A stretch of DNA of 64,000 nucleotides from the NCBI GenBank assembly GCA_019416285.1, contig DXXM01000011.1, forward strand, positions 24,875 to 88,874, in the 5' to 3' direction. Made by a program: the position numbers and the translations under genes. The stretch is from Bacteroidales bacterium (lineage in GTDB: Bacteria > Bacteroidota > Bacteroidia > Bacteroidales > Muribaculaceae). Every line of letters begins with the position of its first letter. Position 1 is the first letter of the stretch. Of the stretch, positions 25,503-33,939 are shown in pieces. The notes beneath the pieces were generated by a model, which did not search any database, was not told the origin of the DNA, and worked only from the letters and a program-made list of their open reading frames with translations.

Positions 25503-28238
25503 ATGAAAATCAGATCGTTTTTAATGGCTTTCGCCGTTTCATTGCCGTTGGTGTCTATGGCTCAGGGCTATCCGATGGAGATTGCCGAGATTCCTCTCAC
25601 ATCCGGATTCTCTTCTGATTACGATGCCCCTACCGCCACATGGACTCTGACGTGTGAGAAAAACGACGGTGGTGCCTATCTCCCGGTTTTCCGCCTCAAC
25701 ACTCTCACGGAGGCTGTCCCTTCACAATACACATCGCTATGCTTCGAATACCGCTCGACACACGACATTCCGACCATCGATATGGTGATGTATAAGGTAT
25801 TTCTCGGTTCCGCCACACGCACCTATGCCTTCGACCGCACGATGAAAGCCACGGACGAGTGGAAAACCTATCGTGTCGACCTCGAGTCACAGCGCACAGC
25901 CACCACTGTCCGTCTGCTCAACAAGGCAGGACAGTATCAGGACATACGCTTCCCCGGTCTCCCCGTGGGTGGAGCGATACAGGTCCGCAATATCCGTTAC
26001 GATGTCAACGAATTTCCTTTCAAGGATTTGAATATCAGCGCCGCGGCCGAAAGCATTATCGAAGCCGAGGATTTCAACGGCGCAGCCGACACAAAAGCCG
26101 GTCATTCGGCCCGTCAGAACCAGCTCCCGGCCCTCAACACCTTCTATACTCACCCTACGGGAAAATATTTCCCGATTTACGCCTGGGGGTCGGTGGATTT
26201 CGAGGGTGGCAAAGGGGACGAGGCGCCCGCTTTCCTTCAGAAACAGTATCAGGAACTTTGGGACTGCGGTTTCACCATCACTCAGGGTACGGCATGGCCC
26301 GGCGTCGACAAAGCCTTCCTTTTCGACGGCCAGGAGGTCAACGGAGTGAAAATCAATCTCCGTGAAGGCACCGAACTGAGCATGATTTGCAAAGCCGGCC
26401 TCAGCAACTACGGTGAAATCCAGTCCACCGTCACCTCTGCCCGCGGTTCCGACCGTCTTGGCGGATGGTTCATCATGGACGAGCCCCACCGCAAGCACTT
26501 CCCGCAGATGACGCAGAAGGTCAACTGGATACGCGAGTTCGACACTGACCATCTTCTCTACGGCAATCTTCTCAACATCAGCACCGACATGTCGGCCATC
26601 GGCTTCACAAGCTACGATGAATATGTCCATACCTTCATGCACGAAGTCGGTACCGGTTTCATCAGCTACGACTACTATCCAGTGCGCCAGTATGACGACA
26701 CTAAGGAAATCTATATCGAACCTGATTTCTTCAACAATCTCGAGGTGGTGTCCAAACTTGCCAAATACTACCGCACTTCATTCTGGGCCTTCGCTCACTC
26801 GGTAGCGTCAAACTGCGGTAAGGCCGGAGTATCATATCCGACCCCGGAGGAGGACCACATGCGCGTGCAGATTTTCGGTAATCTCGCCTATGGCGCGCAG
26901 GGTGTGCAGTATTTCACTTACAAATGCCCCAATCCCTACGACGGCTATACCTACTATGATGCCCCGATAGATGTCAACAACGAAAAGACTCCGGTATGGT
27001 ATATGGTGCAGAACATCAACCGCGACATTCATGCGCTGACATGGGTGTTTCTCGGAGCCGAATTCCTCCGTGCGGGCCACACAAACGCCGTCACCCCGAT
27101 GGGTTGCACGCGTCTCACTCCCGCCATGCTTCCTGAAGGCATTACCTCCGTCAGCTCCGACGGTCAGGGCGTCTGCGTCTCTCTGCTCAAAAACGGCAGG
27201 AATCTTTTCATGATGGTGCTCAACGGCGACATCCACAATACTCAGAAGGTCACCATCGGAAAGGAGATTGCCGTGAAGCGCGTCCTGATGGACGGCACGA
27301 CCGAGCCTGACGCCGCCGGTACGAAGGACTATGAGCTCGCTCCCGGCCGTTTCGTTCTCTATCTCGTGAGCGAGAACGAACCTGAGACGGAAATCGCTGA
27401 GACTCCGGTCTATGAAACCTCCGACTATCGCGATGATGCCGCTGACGTATTCATCACGCCGGACGTGAACGCTTCCGGCGGCTACTATCTCTCCGCGATG
27501 GGCGATGCCCGCTGGGACAGCTATTCGGCAATCCTTCCTGCCGACGGTGACCGCACAATCTCGCGTGAGGAAGCAATAGCCAACTGGGGTGCGGTCTTCA
27601 ATTATACCGTCACTGTTCCCGAGGACATGACTGTCGACATTTCTGTGAAACATTCGGTTCCATGGAGCGAATACGGCCGCGTGGCCTCCGCCGGTGTAGC
27701 CCCGGGCTATCAGTATTCCATCGAAGGCAATCCCACCCTCAACTGGCCTAAGCAGTATGCCGCGTCAATGACGCTCGCAGTCGACGGCGAGACCATCACC
27801 CCCGCCGACCAGCCTCTGCGTCCCGAGGTGCCGTCTGTATTTTCGCAGGACGGTGTCGAGTTCGATGCCATACTTGCCGACAAGGACCGCTGGATTTCGA
27901 CAAAGGAAGCTGACGGAAGCGTTTCGGACGTCCTCTATTTCTGGCCCAAATCGGGTAGTGACGACGGTATGACTCCGGCCTATAATGAAGAGCCTGACTA
28001 CCGGAAAGTGCGACTCTCCGCGGGTACCCACAAGCTCACGGTCACTTCGCTGTGCTATCCCTGGCATTTCGATAACCTCCGCGTCGCTCCTTCCGGAGCT
28101 CAGAGCGCCATTGACATCATCGGTGCCGACAATTGCCCCGCCGACAACCGTATCTTCAACCTCATGGGTGTGGAATGTAGGGAGCCCCTTGCCCCGGGCA
28201 TCTATATCCGCAACGGTAAGAAGTTTATTGTGAGATAA
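25503..28238 (+). CDS. Large secreted putative glycoside hydrolase (TIM-barrel-like) with flanking carbohydrate-binding and T9SS-like domains
   Basis: 911 residues with a signal peptide (to about SMAQ). An N-terminal beta-sandwich (about 25-175) resembles the repeat units of the preceding protein. A barrel-like region (about 215-560) carries WDCGFTITQGT, LGGWFIMDEPHRKHF (candidate acid Glu in DEP), TGFISYDYYPVRQYD, FWAFAHSV and GAQGVQYFTY, reminiscent of GH42/GH5-like hydrolases in clan GH-A. A CBM6-like domain follows (about 640-870), then the C-terminus RIFNLMGVECREPLAPGIYI, NGKKFIVR, almost identical to the preceding gene. Exact CAZy family not recognised. Enclosed by hairpin terminators on both sides. 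Confidence 0.6.
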   Translation: MKIRSFLMAFAVSLPLVSMAQGYPMEIAEIPLTSGFSSDYDAPTATWTLTCEKNDGGAYLPVFRLNTLTEAVPSQYTSLCFEYRSTHDIPTIDMVMYKVFLGSATRTYAFDRTMKATDEWKTYRVDLESQRTATTVRLLNKAGQYQDIRFPGLPVGGAIQVRNIRYDVNEFPFKDLNISAAAESIIEAEDFNGAADTKAGHSARQNQLPALNTFYTHPTGKYFPIYAWGSVDFEGGKGDEAPAFLQKQYQELWDCGFTITQGTAWPGVDKAFLFDGQEVNGVKINLREGTELSMICKAGLSNYGEIQSTVTSARGSDRLGGWFIMDEPHRKHFPQMTQKVNWIREFDTDHLLYGNLLNISTDMSAIGFTSYDEYVHTFMHEVGTGFISYDYYPVRQYDDTKEIYIEPDFFNNLEVVSKLAKYYRTSFWAFAHSVASNCGKAGVSYPTPEEDHMRVQIFGNLAYGAQGVQYFTYKCPNPYDGYTYYDAPIDVNNEKTPVWYMVQNINRDIHALTWVFLGAEFLRAGHTNAVTPMGCTRLTPAMLPEGITSVSSDGQGVCVSLLKNGRNLFMMVLNGDIHNTQKVTIGKEIAVKRVLMDGTTEPDAAGTKDYELAPGRFVLYLVSENEPETEIAETPVYETSDYRDDAADVFITPDVNASGGYYLSAMGDARWDSYSAILPADGDRTISREEAIANWGAVFNYTVTVPEDMTVDISVKHSVPWSEYGRVASAGVAPGYQYSIEGNPTLNWPKQYAASMTLAVDGETITPADQPLRPEVPSVFSQDGVEFDAILADKDRWISTKEADGSVSDVLYFWPKSGSDDGMTPAYNEEPDYRKVRLSAGTHKLTVTSLCYPWHFDNLRVAPSGAQSAIDIIGADNCPADNRIFNLMGVECREPLAPGIYIRNGKKFIVR

Positions 28239-28258
28239 TAATTAATAAGAATTCGTTT

Positions 28259-28320
28259 CCGCAGACAAAAGGGCATAAAGCGCGCCTCAAAGCCTTTATG
28301 CCCTTCTGCTTTTCCTGCGG
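28259..28320 (+). terminator. Intrinsic terminator hairpin
   Basis: AAGGGCATAAAG (from 28269) pairs with CTTTATGCCCTT (28294-28305), followed by CTGCTTTT. An outer stem CCGCAG (28259-28264)/CTGCGG (28315-28320) encloses it. Confidence 0.75.
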
Positions 28321-28344
28321 TTACTTACCTGACACTTTTCGACT

Positions 28345-30201
28345 ATGAAATATAATAAATTTCTGTTTGGCATACTTGCCGGTTGCACATTCATGCTTTC
28401 CCCCGGACTTGGCGCCGAGAATGTGTTGATTGACGGCAAATCATATCAGATGGACCGGCTCATTGAGCGTCAGATTGGTCCCGGCACTACCTATATGCGC
28501 CTCCGTTTGCCTGAAATCCCACTTAATGTCAATATGGTCATCTCCGATATGACCAATGAGCATGTCCGTGTTGAAAATTCAGTGGCCAATGAGAGCGCCA
28601 AAGGAACGGAGAAGATTGTCACGGCGGCTTCGCGCCTATCAGCTCCGGGCCATAAGGCCATCGCCGCTCAAAACGGCAATTTCTGGGCTGTGAGTTCCCA
28701 GGCTCCCGACGGCAAGCTCTTCTCGGGTCAGACGCGCAACGCCTCCATCCGCAACGGCAAGATGGTGACCGAGTGCAACATGGCTTCCGAGATGGCTTTC
28801 GGCGGTCCCTTGCAGGTCACGGGGCTTATGGGCATTTCTCCTGAAAAGGAAATCTATATCGATTACTGCCAGCCCACGGTGGTGATGCGTATCAATAACG
28901 GCATAGCCTTATACACCGTGAGCCAGTGCAACAAAGGCGTCCATCCTGACGAGATAGGTATCTACAACAGTTTCTACGGCGCTGACACCAAGTTCCGCCC
29001 GATTTCGGCAGATCTCGATGCTTCCGGCTTCTATCAGCTTGCCGGGAGCGGGGATGCCACCGAGGTCATTCTTGACCTCGCCGACGGTGAGAAGTGGATG
29101 GGTGGCCGCTTTGTCGATTTTACTGTAAAGGAAATCCGCACCGACGCGGGCACCGGCACTCTCGGGGCTCACGACCTTGCGATAGTAGGCCGCGGCAACG
29201 GGCGCACCAAGCTCGCCAATGTCCGGGTGGGCGATAAAGTGTCGCTGAAATATGCTTTCCAGTTTTCTCCCGGCGCTTCACCGGTCTATCCGCTCGTCGA
29301 GACGGCTATCGGAGGCAATCTTCTCATGATGCGCGAGGGCGAGGTGCTTGCGCGCTGTAACGCCGCCGACTATGACTCTATGACCTATCCCCGCTCGCTC
29401 TACGGCACTTCAGCTGACCGCAAGACCCTTTATATGATGGTCATCGACAAGTCCACAGATCCTGTCTACGGTAAATCCGCCGGCCTGAGCACTGCCAGGG
29501 CCGCACAGATTGCCCGTCATTTCGGTTGTGCCTACATGATGCAGTGCGACGGTGGCGGCTCGGCCGAAATGTATGTCACCGACGGGATTGTCAATAAGAC
29601 CACCGAGTCAACTCCGCGTGCGGTGGCCAACTGTCTGATGGTATTCGATGATTCCCCGGTCAGCACGGAGGTTTCGCGTCTTGTCATCGACAGCCCCGAC
29701 GAGATAATATCCCTCCCGGTCAATACCACCTACACTCCTGAACTCCTTGTCTACAACGAATACGGTTCGCTTCTTGACGTGCTTTCGTCGGGCTACACTC
29801 TCTCATGTTCCGAGGGACTTGGAACCGTTGATGGCGCGACTCTCTCAACCTCGGCGACTCCTGTTTTCGGAACTGTCACCGTTACCTACGGCGGTAAGAG
29901 CGTCACGCGTCAGGTCTCTGTCGGTGGTGCGGTTTCGGCTATAGAAGCAATAGGCACCGACAGGGGAGGGGAGATGCTGAAGGCCAGTCCCTCCGCAGTA
30001 GCCGGTGGTGCTCCCGTGGCGCTTGAATGTGTCTCGATGTCGGCGGTCGAAATCTACAATGCGGCCGGCCAGCTTCTGTCGCGCCACTCGTTTCCGGATG
30101 CCGACAGCATAACCATCTCCGCTCCCGCTCTTCCCGGGCTCTACCTCATTACAGCCGTCACATCACGCGGGCGTTTCTCAACACGTCTGCTCGTCGCCTG
30201 A
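28345..30201 (+). CDS. Secreted phosphodiester glycosidase family protein (NAGPA/DUF2233)
   Basis: 618 residues with a signal peptide. The NAGPA/DUF2233 core (about 85-440) is recognised by KAIAAQNGNFWAV, AQIARHFGCAYMMQCDGGGSAEMY and ESTPRAVANCLMVF; the DGGGS and R-x-VAN-x-L elements are the family hallmarks. Known members (lysosomal uncovering enzyme, bacterial phosphodiester glycosidases) cleave a sugar attached through a phosphodiester. A bacterial Ig-like stretch (about 450-530) and a C-terminal sorting-like domain (VEIYNAAGQLL to GLYLITAVTSRGRF) follow. Next to a histidine phosphatase 20 bases downstream, it suggests that the PUL1 glycan carries phosphodiester-linked sugars. Confidence 0.8.
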   Translation: MKYNKFLFGILAGCTFMLSPGLGAENVLIDGKSYQMDRLIERQIGPGTTYMRLRLPEIPLNVNMVISDMTNEHVRVENSVANESAKGTEKIVTAASRLSAPGHKAIAAQNGNFWAVSSQAPDGKLFSGQTRNASIRNGKMVTECNMASEMAFGGPLQVTGLMGISPEKEIYIDYCQPTVVMRINNGIALYTVSQCNKGVHPDEIGIYNSFYGADTKFRPISADLDASGFYQLAGSGDATEVILDLADGEKWMGGRFVDFTVKEIRTDAGTGTLGAHDLAIVGRGNGRTKLANVRVGDKVSLKYAFQFSPGASPVYPLVETAIGGNLLMMREGEVLARCNAADYDSMTYPRSLYGTSADRKTLYMMVIDKSTDPVYGKSAGLSTARAAQIARHFGCAYMMQCDGGGSAEMYVTDGIVNKTTESTPRAVANCLMVFDDSPVSTEVSRLVIDSPDEIISLPVNTTYTPELLVYNEYGSLLDVLSSGYTLSCSEGLGTVDGATLSTSATPVFGTVTVTYGGKSVTRQVSVGGAVSAIEAIGTDRGGEMLKASPSAVAGGAPVALECVSMSAVEIYNAAGQLLSRHSFPDADSITISAPALPGLYLITAVTSRGRFSTRLLVA

Positions 30202-30221
30202 TTTATAAACATGTTTGTATT

Positions 30222-31562
30222 ATGAAGAGATTTTTTGTCGGCATACTGGCCATTTCTGTCCTTATTCCTGTGGCTGCTCACAAACCTGTCGACCGTTATC
30301 AGGCCGGAAGCCAGTATTACGCCTATCCCGTTAACGACACCAACGCCCCCGCGCTCACTCCGACTCCTGAGGGCTATGAGCCTTTCCACATCGAGCACTA
30401 CGGGCGCCACGGAAGCCGTTGGCTCACGGCCGACGAACTTTATAACCGTCCGGTCGGCATGTTGCGCGAGGCTGACATGAAGGGTAAGCTCACGGAAAAG
30501 GGCAAGTCGCTGCTCATGGAACTCGAAAAGATAAGCGTGGCGGCTAAAAACCGTGCCGGAGAACTCACGCCCCTCGGCCACCGTCAGCATCGCGGAATAG
30601 CGCGGCGCATGGTGAGGAATTTCCCCGAGATTTATCGCGACGGCAATTATGTCAACGCCAATTCCACTATTGTTATCCGCTGCATCCTCTCGATGGCCGA
30701 GGAAGTGGCCGAACTCAGAGCCCTCCATCCCGGACTGGATATAAGATGCGATGCTTCCATGGCCACGCAGGACACTCTCAATTTCAACCATCTCGACATT
30801 CCCGCCCAGCAGCTCGTGGCAAAAGCCACCGCCGAGATCGCCCAGGAGTTCGCACGCCGTCCGCGCGACATCTCGTCGTTCACGGCCATGGTGTTCAACG
30901 ATGCTGACTGGGCCCGGGATTCTATTGATAGCCGTGCAGTGTTCAAATCCGTCTTTGAAGTCGCCGCCAATTCACAGAGCCACGACAATCTCTATGACCT
31001 GTATGACTTCTTCACTGACCGCGAACTCAACGACGAGTGGATAGAGAGTAATGCCGACTGGTATGTGACCGCTTGCAATACCCCGCTGACCTCGGGGCGC
31101 GTGCCCTACGAGCAGCGCCACCTTCTGCGCGGCATCATTCAGGGGGCGGATTCGGCCGTGATGTCGGGCTGTGTCGGTGCAAACCTCCGTTTCGGCCATG
31201 AGTCGGTGCTCCTGCCCCTAATTACCTTGATGGAGGTGGCCGATGTCAGCTACTCGACAGCCGACATGGACTCGCTCGCCTCCCGGTGGCGCAATTTCGA
31301 CTATTTCCCGATGGCCTCAAACATTCAGATGATTTTCTATCGTCCTCTCAAGGTGTCCTCCGGAAAGAAATCTCCACGCCGCCGCTCATCCGCCACCGAT
31401 TCCAGTCCGGTATCCGGCGACATTCTTGTCAAAGTCCTGCTCAACGAAAAGGAAGTTTCTCTACCCGTTGAAACCTCGACCTATCCCTATTACCGTTGGT
31501 CGGCCCTACGCGACTATTACGACAACAAACTCACCGCCTTCCCCACCCGTTTCCCCGAGTAG
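30222..31562 (+). CDS. Secreted histidine acid phosphatase (branch 2, MINPP/phytase-like)
   Basis: 446 residues from ATG 30222 (MKRFFVGILAISVLIPVAA signal peptide); a longer frame from 30027 overlaps the previous gene and is rejected. The catalytic motif EHYGRHGSRW (RHGxR; nucleophilic His) lies near residue 45-55 and the second motif FGHESVLLPLITLM in the C-terminal third, as in MINPP-type phytases where HAE/HD is the proton donor. GELTPLGHRQHRGIARRM is also typical. It would remove phosphomonoesters in the periplasm or outside. Tight spacing after the phosphodiester glycosidase suggests sequential action: sugar removal exposes a phosphomonoester, which this enzyme releases. Confidence 0.85.
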   Translation: MKRFFVGILAISVLIPVAAHKPVDRYQAGSQYYAYPVNDTNAPALTPTPEGYEPFHIEHYGRHGSRWLTADELYNRPVGMLREADMKGKLTEKGKSLLMELEKISVAAKNRAGELTPLGHRQHRGIARRMVRNFPEIYRDGNYVNANSTIVIRCILSMAEEVAELRALHPGLDIRCDASMATQDTLNFNHLDIPAQQLVAKATAEIAQEFARRPRDISSFTAMVFNDADWARDSIDSRAVFKSVFEVAANSQSHDNLYDLYDFFTDRELNDEWIESNADWYVTACNTPLTSGRVPYEQRHLLRGIIQGADSAVMSGCVGANLRFGHESVLLPLITLMEVADVSYSTADMDSLASRWRNFDYFPMASNIQMIFYRPLKVSSGKKSPRRRSSATDSSPVSGDILVKVLLNEKEVSLPVETSTYPYYRWSALRDYYDNKLTAFPTRFPE

Positions 31563-31627
31563 GGGACCGATGCGTTCCTATTTCCTCACTGAAATTCGAA
31601 TATTTATTTTTGCCATAGTAATATCAT

Positions 31628-31666
31628 AAGCGACTGACAAGCTCATTGCCTGCTTGCCAGTCGCTT
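31628..31666. repeat. Hairpin repeat, copy 1
   Basis: AAGCGACTGACAAGC (31628-31642) and GCTTGCCAGTCGCTT (31652-31666) form a stem closely matching the hairpins at 33743-33782 and 58979-59018. It lies 65 bases after the phosphatase stop and may end that transcript. Confidence 0.75.
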
Positions 31667-31675
31667 ATACTTTAA

Positions 31676-31774
31676 TATAGCCCAGTGGAATCCGCCGCAG
31701 ACCACATGGCCTCATTCAACTATGCCTACCGCCTCGCCCTCGTCTGCGACTGGCTCTTCCGCCAGCATAAATAG
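31676..31774 (+). pseudogene. Orphan 3' fragment of a gene
   Basis: A short open frame without a start ends at TAG 31772-31774 and reads ESAADHMASFNYAY then RLALVCDWLFRQHK. The phrase has the look of the C-terminus of an alpha/beta-hydrolase-type esterase or peptidase (asn-tyr-ala-tyr before a final W-L helix), but the family is a guess. The upstream part of the gene is missing; the fragment abuts the hairpin repeat. Confidence 0.4.
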
Positions 31775-31797
31775 TACCCTTCCCCGGAAAAGATTTG

Positions 31798-32067
31798 TCA
31801 GAATAGTTCGGAATGGCTTCCGAAACGCACGAGTTTGATTATTCCCGCCTCTTTGTCCCACCATATCAGCAGAGTGTCACTTTCCACGTGACACTCCATA
31901 TATCCTTTGTAATTACCGGTCAGGATATGTGGACGATTTTCTTCCGGGACAGGAAGGCCCTTGGCAAGCAGATTGAGTATATTCTCCAGCTTGTCGATAA
32001 TCTCTGTTTTGTGTTTGTATCTCTTAAGGTCTTTCTTAAACTGAGACGTGAACTTGAGAATATTCAT
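31798..32067 (-). CDS. YafQ-family mRNA interferase toxin (type II TA)
   Basis: 89 residues, RelE superfamily. FKKDLKRYKHK near the N-terminus, LTGNYKGYMECHVESD and the C-terminal GSHSELF are the YafQ signature; the last His is the catalytic residue in characterised YafQ. It would cleave mRNA on the ribosome when unneutralised. The start ATG overlaps the antitoxin stop by four bases (ATGA), the usual translational coupling. Confidence 0.9.
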   Translation of the reverse strand: MNILKFTSQFKKDLKRYKHKTEIIDKLENILNLLAKGLPVPEENRPHILTGNYKGYMECHVESDTLLIWWDKEAGIIKLVRFGSHSELF

Positions 32068-32312
32068 AGGGAATCTATGAAGCTACGGAAATTTTTTAGG
32101 TCGAGTGTCTCAAGATTGTCGGAAGTTTCTGCTTCCCTCATGGCTGCAAGGGTAGTTTTGTTTGGTTTGTCGGCCACAAATGCCATAAGGACACTCTCCA
32201 CAAGGTTATTCAGACTGCGATTATGGCGCCTGGCCTCTTCCTGAAGCCTGGCAAGCAGTTCCGTACTGAGCCGGAAAGATGTTTGTTTACGTGAAAAGGA
32301 TGCGGTATTCAT
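32064..32312 (-). CDS. Ribbon-helix-helix antitoxin partner of the YafQ-type toxin
   Basis: 82 residues. TSFRLSTELLARLQEEARRHNRSLNNLVESVLMAF is a ribbon-helix-helix DNA-binding fold (beta strand plus two helices); the C-terminal 35 residues would wrap the toxin. First gene of the pair, behind a consensus promoter at 32335-32366 with a CAAATATTTG palindrome at 32320-32329 that may be the autoregulatory operator. Confidence 0.85.
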   Translation of the reverse strand: MNTASFSRKQTSFRLSTELLARLQEEARRHNRSLNNLVESVLMAFVADKPNKTTLAAMREAETSDNLETLDLKNFRSFIDSL

Positions 32313-32334
32313 TTTATTTCAAATATTTGTATCG

Positions 32335-32366
32335 CAAAAGTAATATAATTGTATAACACTTCCAAA
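32335..32366 (-). promoter_or_regulatory. Promoter of the toxin-antitoxin operon
   Basis: The minus strand shows TTTG (32366-32363), a 20-base spacer and TACTTTTG (32342-32335), a close match to the Bacteroidetes housekeeping promoter. The palindrome CAAATATTTG (32320-32329) lies near the expected transcription start. Confidence 0.65.
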
Positions 32367-32391
32367 TCTGAATAGTTACTATTGTATGAGG

Positions 32392-33648
32392 TTAATCCTG
32401 TTGCTGTGCTTCGACTGCCTGAATCAATTGTTTTATCTCTTCTTTGCTTTTGAAAGTGGCCGGAGCTGTGACGTGAATGTTATATTCTTTGATACAAGCA
32501 TCAAAAGGAACGATAGTGTCTTTGGGGTAGGCCGCTTTCCAGAATAGCTCTACACGACGTCTGATTTCCGGTTCAAATTCTTTTGAGATTATTCCCTTTA
32601 TCCCTATAGTTGCCACATGGTCATACAGTGGAGCGTCATAAATAAGACCATCGGCCACATCTTGCCATTTCCGGTCTTTTATGAACGTCGGGCCTCCTCC
32701 GGCGTCTCCGGTGTAATCCGTTGTCCCATAATGATTATTTTGCAGATCTATGCCGAAAGGACGGCAATTCATTCGCTCGAAGGCCGCATCCCAGGTGCCG
32801 TTGTCTGTCATCGGACAGTTCTGCCCGTTGAATAGCACATAATCAAACCAGTTCAGCACAACTATCTTGACCCGGTCTTCGCCAAAGGTCTTTTTCATCC
32901 ACCAACCTTGCGTGCCGTAGTCGCGCTTCCATGGTTTAAAGTAGCCTGAATAGCTGATGGCGTGTGGCTGACTGGTTATCACCAGGGCTTTACGGGTACC
33001 CTTGACGGGAAGCTGGCGCTCATACATCGAAGCGAAGTTGGCACACAGGAGGCTGTCGCGGTTAGTCTTGTTAAGAGATTTCCAGAAAGCCTTATAGTCA
33101 TCCGCAGTGTGGATGCTGTCCCACGAGAAATTTATGTCGGTCAGACCCAGATGTATTTTCCGGGAGGTGTTCTTGTTGATATTATACAGGCCCTTGAGAA
33201 ACTTGATGCGGTTGTATTTCGACCATAACGGATAGAAACACTCACCTTTTCGGTAGTAGGTGTAAAGGCTGTCCATGAAATCCCCCTCAGTGGCGTATCT
33301 CGCATTTAGCAATCTGTTTACATCTTCTGTCAGATTTATTCCTCCGACTTCCGTATATACATGTCCTACTCGCTCGGCAAAGCGAGGATCGGCTAACAAG
33401 TCGAGAATAAAATTATACTGTATGGAGTCACGATGGTCGCGCTCTCCCAACACGACAATATCCGATTTTTCAAACAGTTTGAATATGTAGTCCTTAGGCG
33501 ATACTCCGTTTTTATCGGCATATTCATGCAGAGCTTTTACAGACGCCACCGGCGATGATTGTGCCGCTAAGTCGGAAGTGGATGAAATCGCCAGAAAGAC
33601 AAACATGAACAAGCATCTTGCGGCTGACTGGAACATGGTATTGACCAT
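32392..33648 (-). CDS. Secreted EreA/ChaN-like (Tiki fold) protein of unknown function
   Basis: 418 residues with a signal peptide (start ATG 33648 or 33636). SDIVVLGERDHRDSIQYNFILDLL resembles the GE-x-H motif region of erythromycin-esterase-like and ChaN-like proteins of the EreA/ChaN/Tiki fold; HVYTEVGGINLT and RKALVITSQPHAISYSGYF fit further strands of that fold. Activity cannot be told from sequence: an esterase, metal or heme-binding role are all possible. Stands alone between the TA pair and a hairpin repeat, with a -7 box TATCTTTG at 33699-33706. Confidence 0.5.
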   Translation of the reverse strand: MVNTMFQSAARCLFMFVFLAISSTSDLAAQSSPVASVKALHEYADKNGVSPKDYIFKLFEKSDIVVLGERDHRDSIQYNFILDLLADPRFAERVGHVYTEVGGINLTEDVNRLLNARYATEGDFMDSLYTYYRKGECFYPLWSKYNRIKFLKGLYNINKNTSRKIHLGLTDINFSWDSIHTADDYKAFWKSLNKTNRDSLLCANFASMYERQLPVKGTRKALVITSQPHAISYSGYFKPWKRDYGTQGWWMKKTFGEDRVKIVVLNWFDYVLFNGQNCPMTDNGTWDAAFERMNCRPFGIDLQNNHYGTTDYTGDAGGGPTFIKDRKWQDVADGLIYDAPLYDHVATIGIKGIISKEFEPEIRRRVELFWKAAYPKDTIVPFDACIKEYNIHVTAPATFKSKEEIKQLIQAVEAQQQD

Positions 33649-33698
33649 AAGCTGAAATATTTGACGGTGTATTAATGTTTGGTGTATATATCAAGATA

Positions 33699-33731
33699 CA
33701 AAGATAATTGTTTTTTTGAATATGGCGTAAA
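33699..33731 (-). promoter_or_regulatory. Promoter candidate for the EreA/ChaN-like gene
   Basis: Minus strand TATCTTTG (33706-33699) with TTTA about 20 bases upstream in place of TTTG. About 50 bases before the ATG. Confidence 0.4.
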
Positions 33732-33740
33732 CAGTTGTAA

Positions 33741-33858
33741 AAAAGCGATTGACAAGTTTATTTTCTCACTTGCCAATCGCTTTCGTATTAGTTGTTTATG
33801 TTCTAAAATCGGGCTGATTTTCAATCAATATTCCTCCTCTTTGAAGAATGGATTAACT
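33741..33858. repeat. Dispersed repeat A (hairpin plus conserved flank), direct relative of repeat B
   Basis: Hairpin AAGCGATTGACAAGT (33743-33757)/ACTTGCCAATCGCTT (33768-33782) followed by about 75 bases that align with 59019-59095. By eye about 80-85 percent of 112 positions match repeat B. On the minus strand the repeat reads as the end of a frame (PFFKEEEY, stop), then the hairpin followed by TTTTTT, so it looks like a gene 3' end with its terminator. It lies at the downstream border of PUL2. Confidence 0.75.
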
Positions 33859-33898
33859 TATTATTAGCGTATTATACAATTCTTTTCAAAAATAGGCA

Positions 33899-33913
33899 AC
33901 CGTATTTTACGGT
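33899..33913 (-). terminator. Possible terminator of the PUL2 operon
   Basis: ACCGTATTTTACGGT is a perfect 6-base stem with a 3-base loop, 27 bases after the ROK stop, followed on the minus strand by a TATTTTT stretch. Confidence 0.4.
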
Positions 33914-33939
33914 AAATAAACATAGAATACGATGACTAT

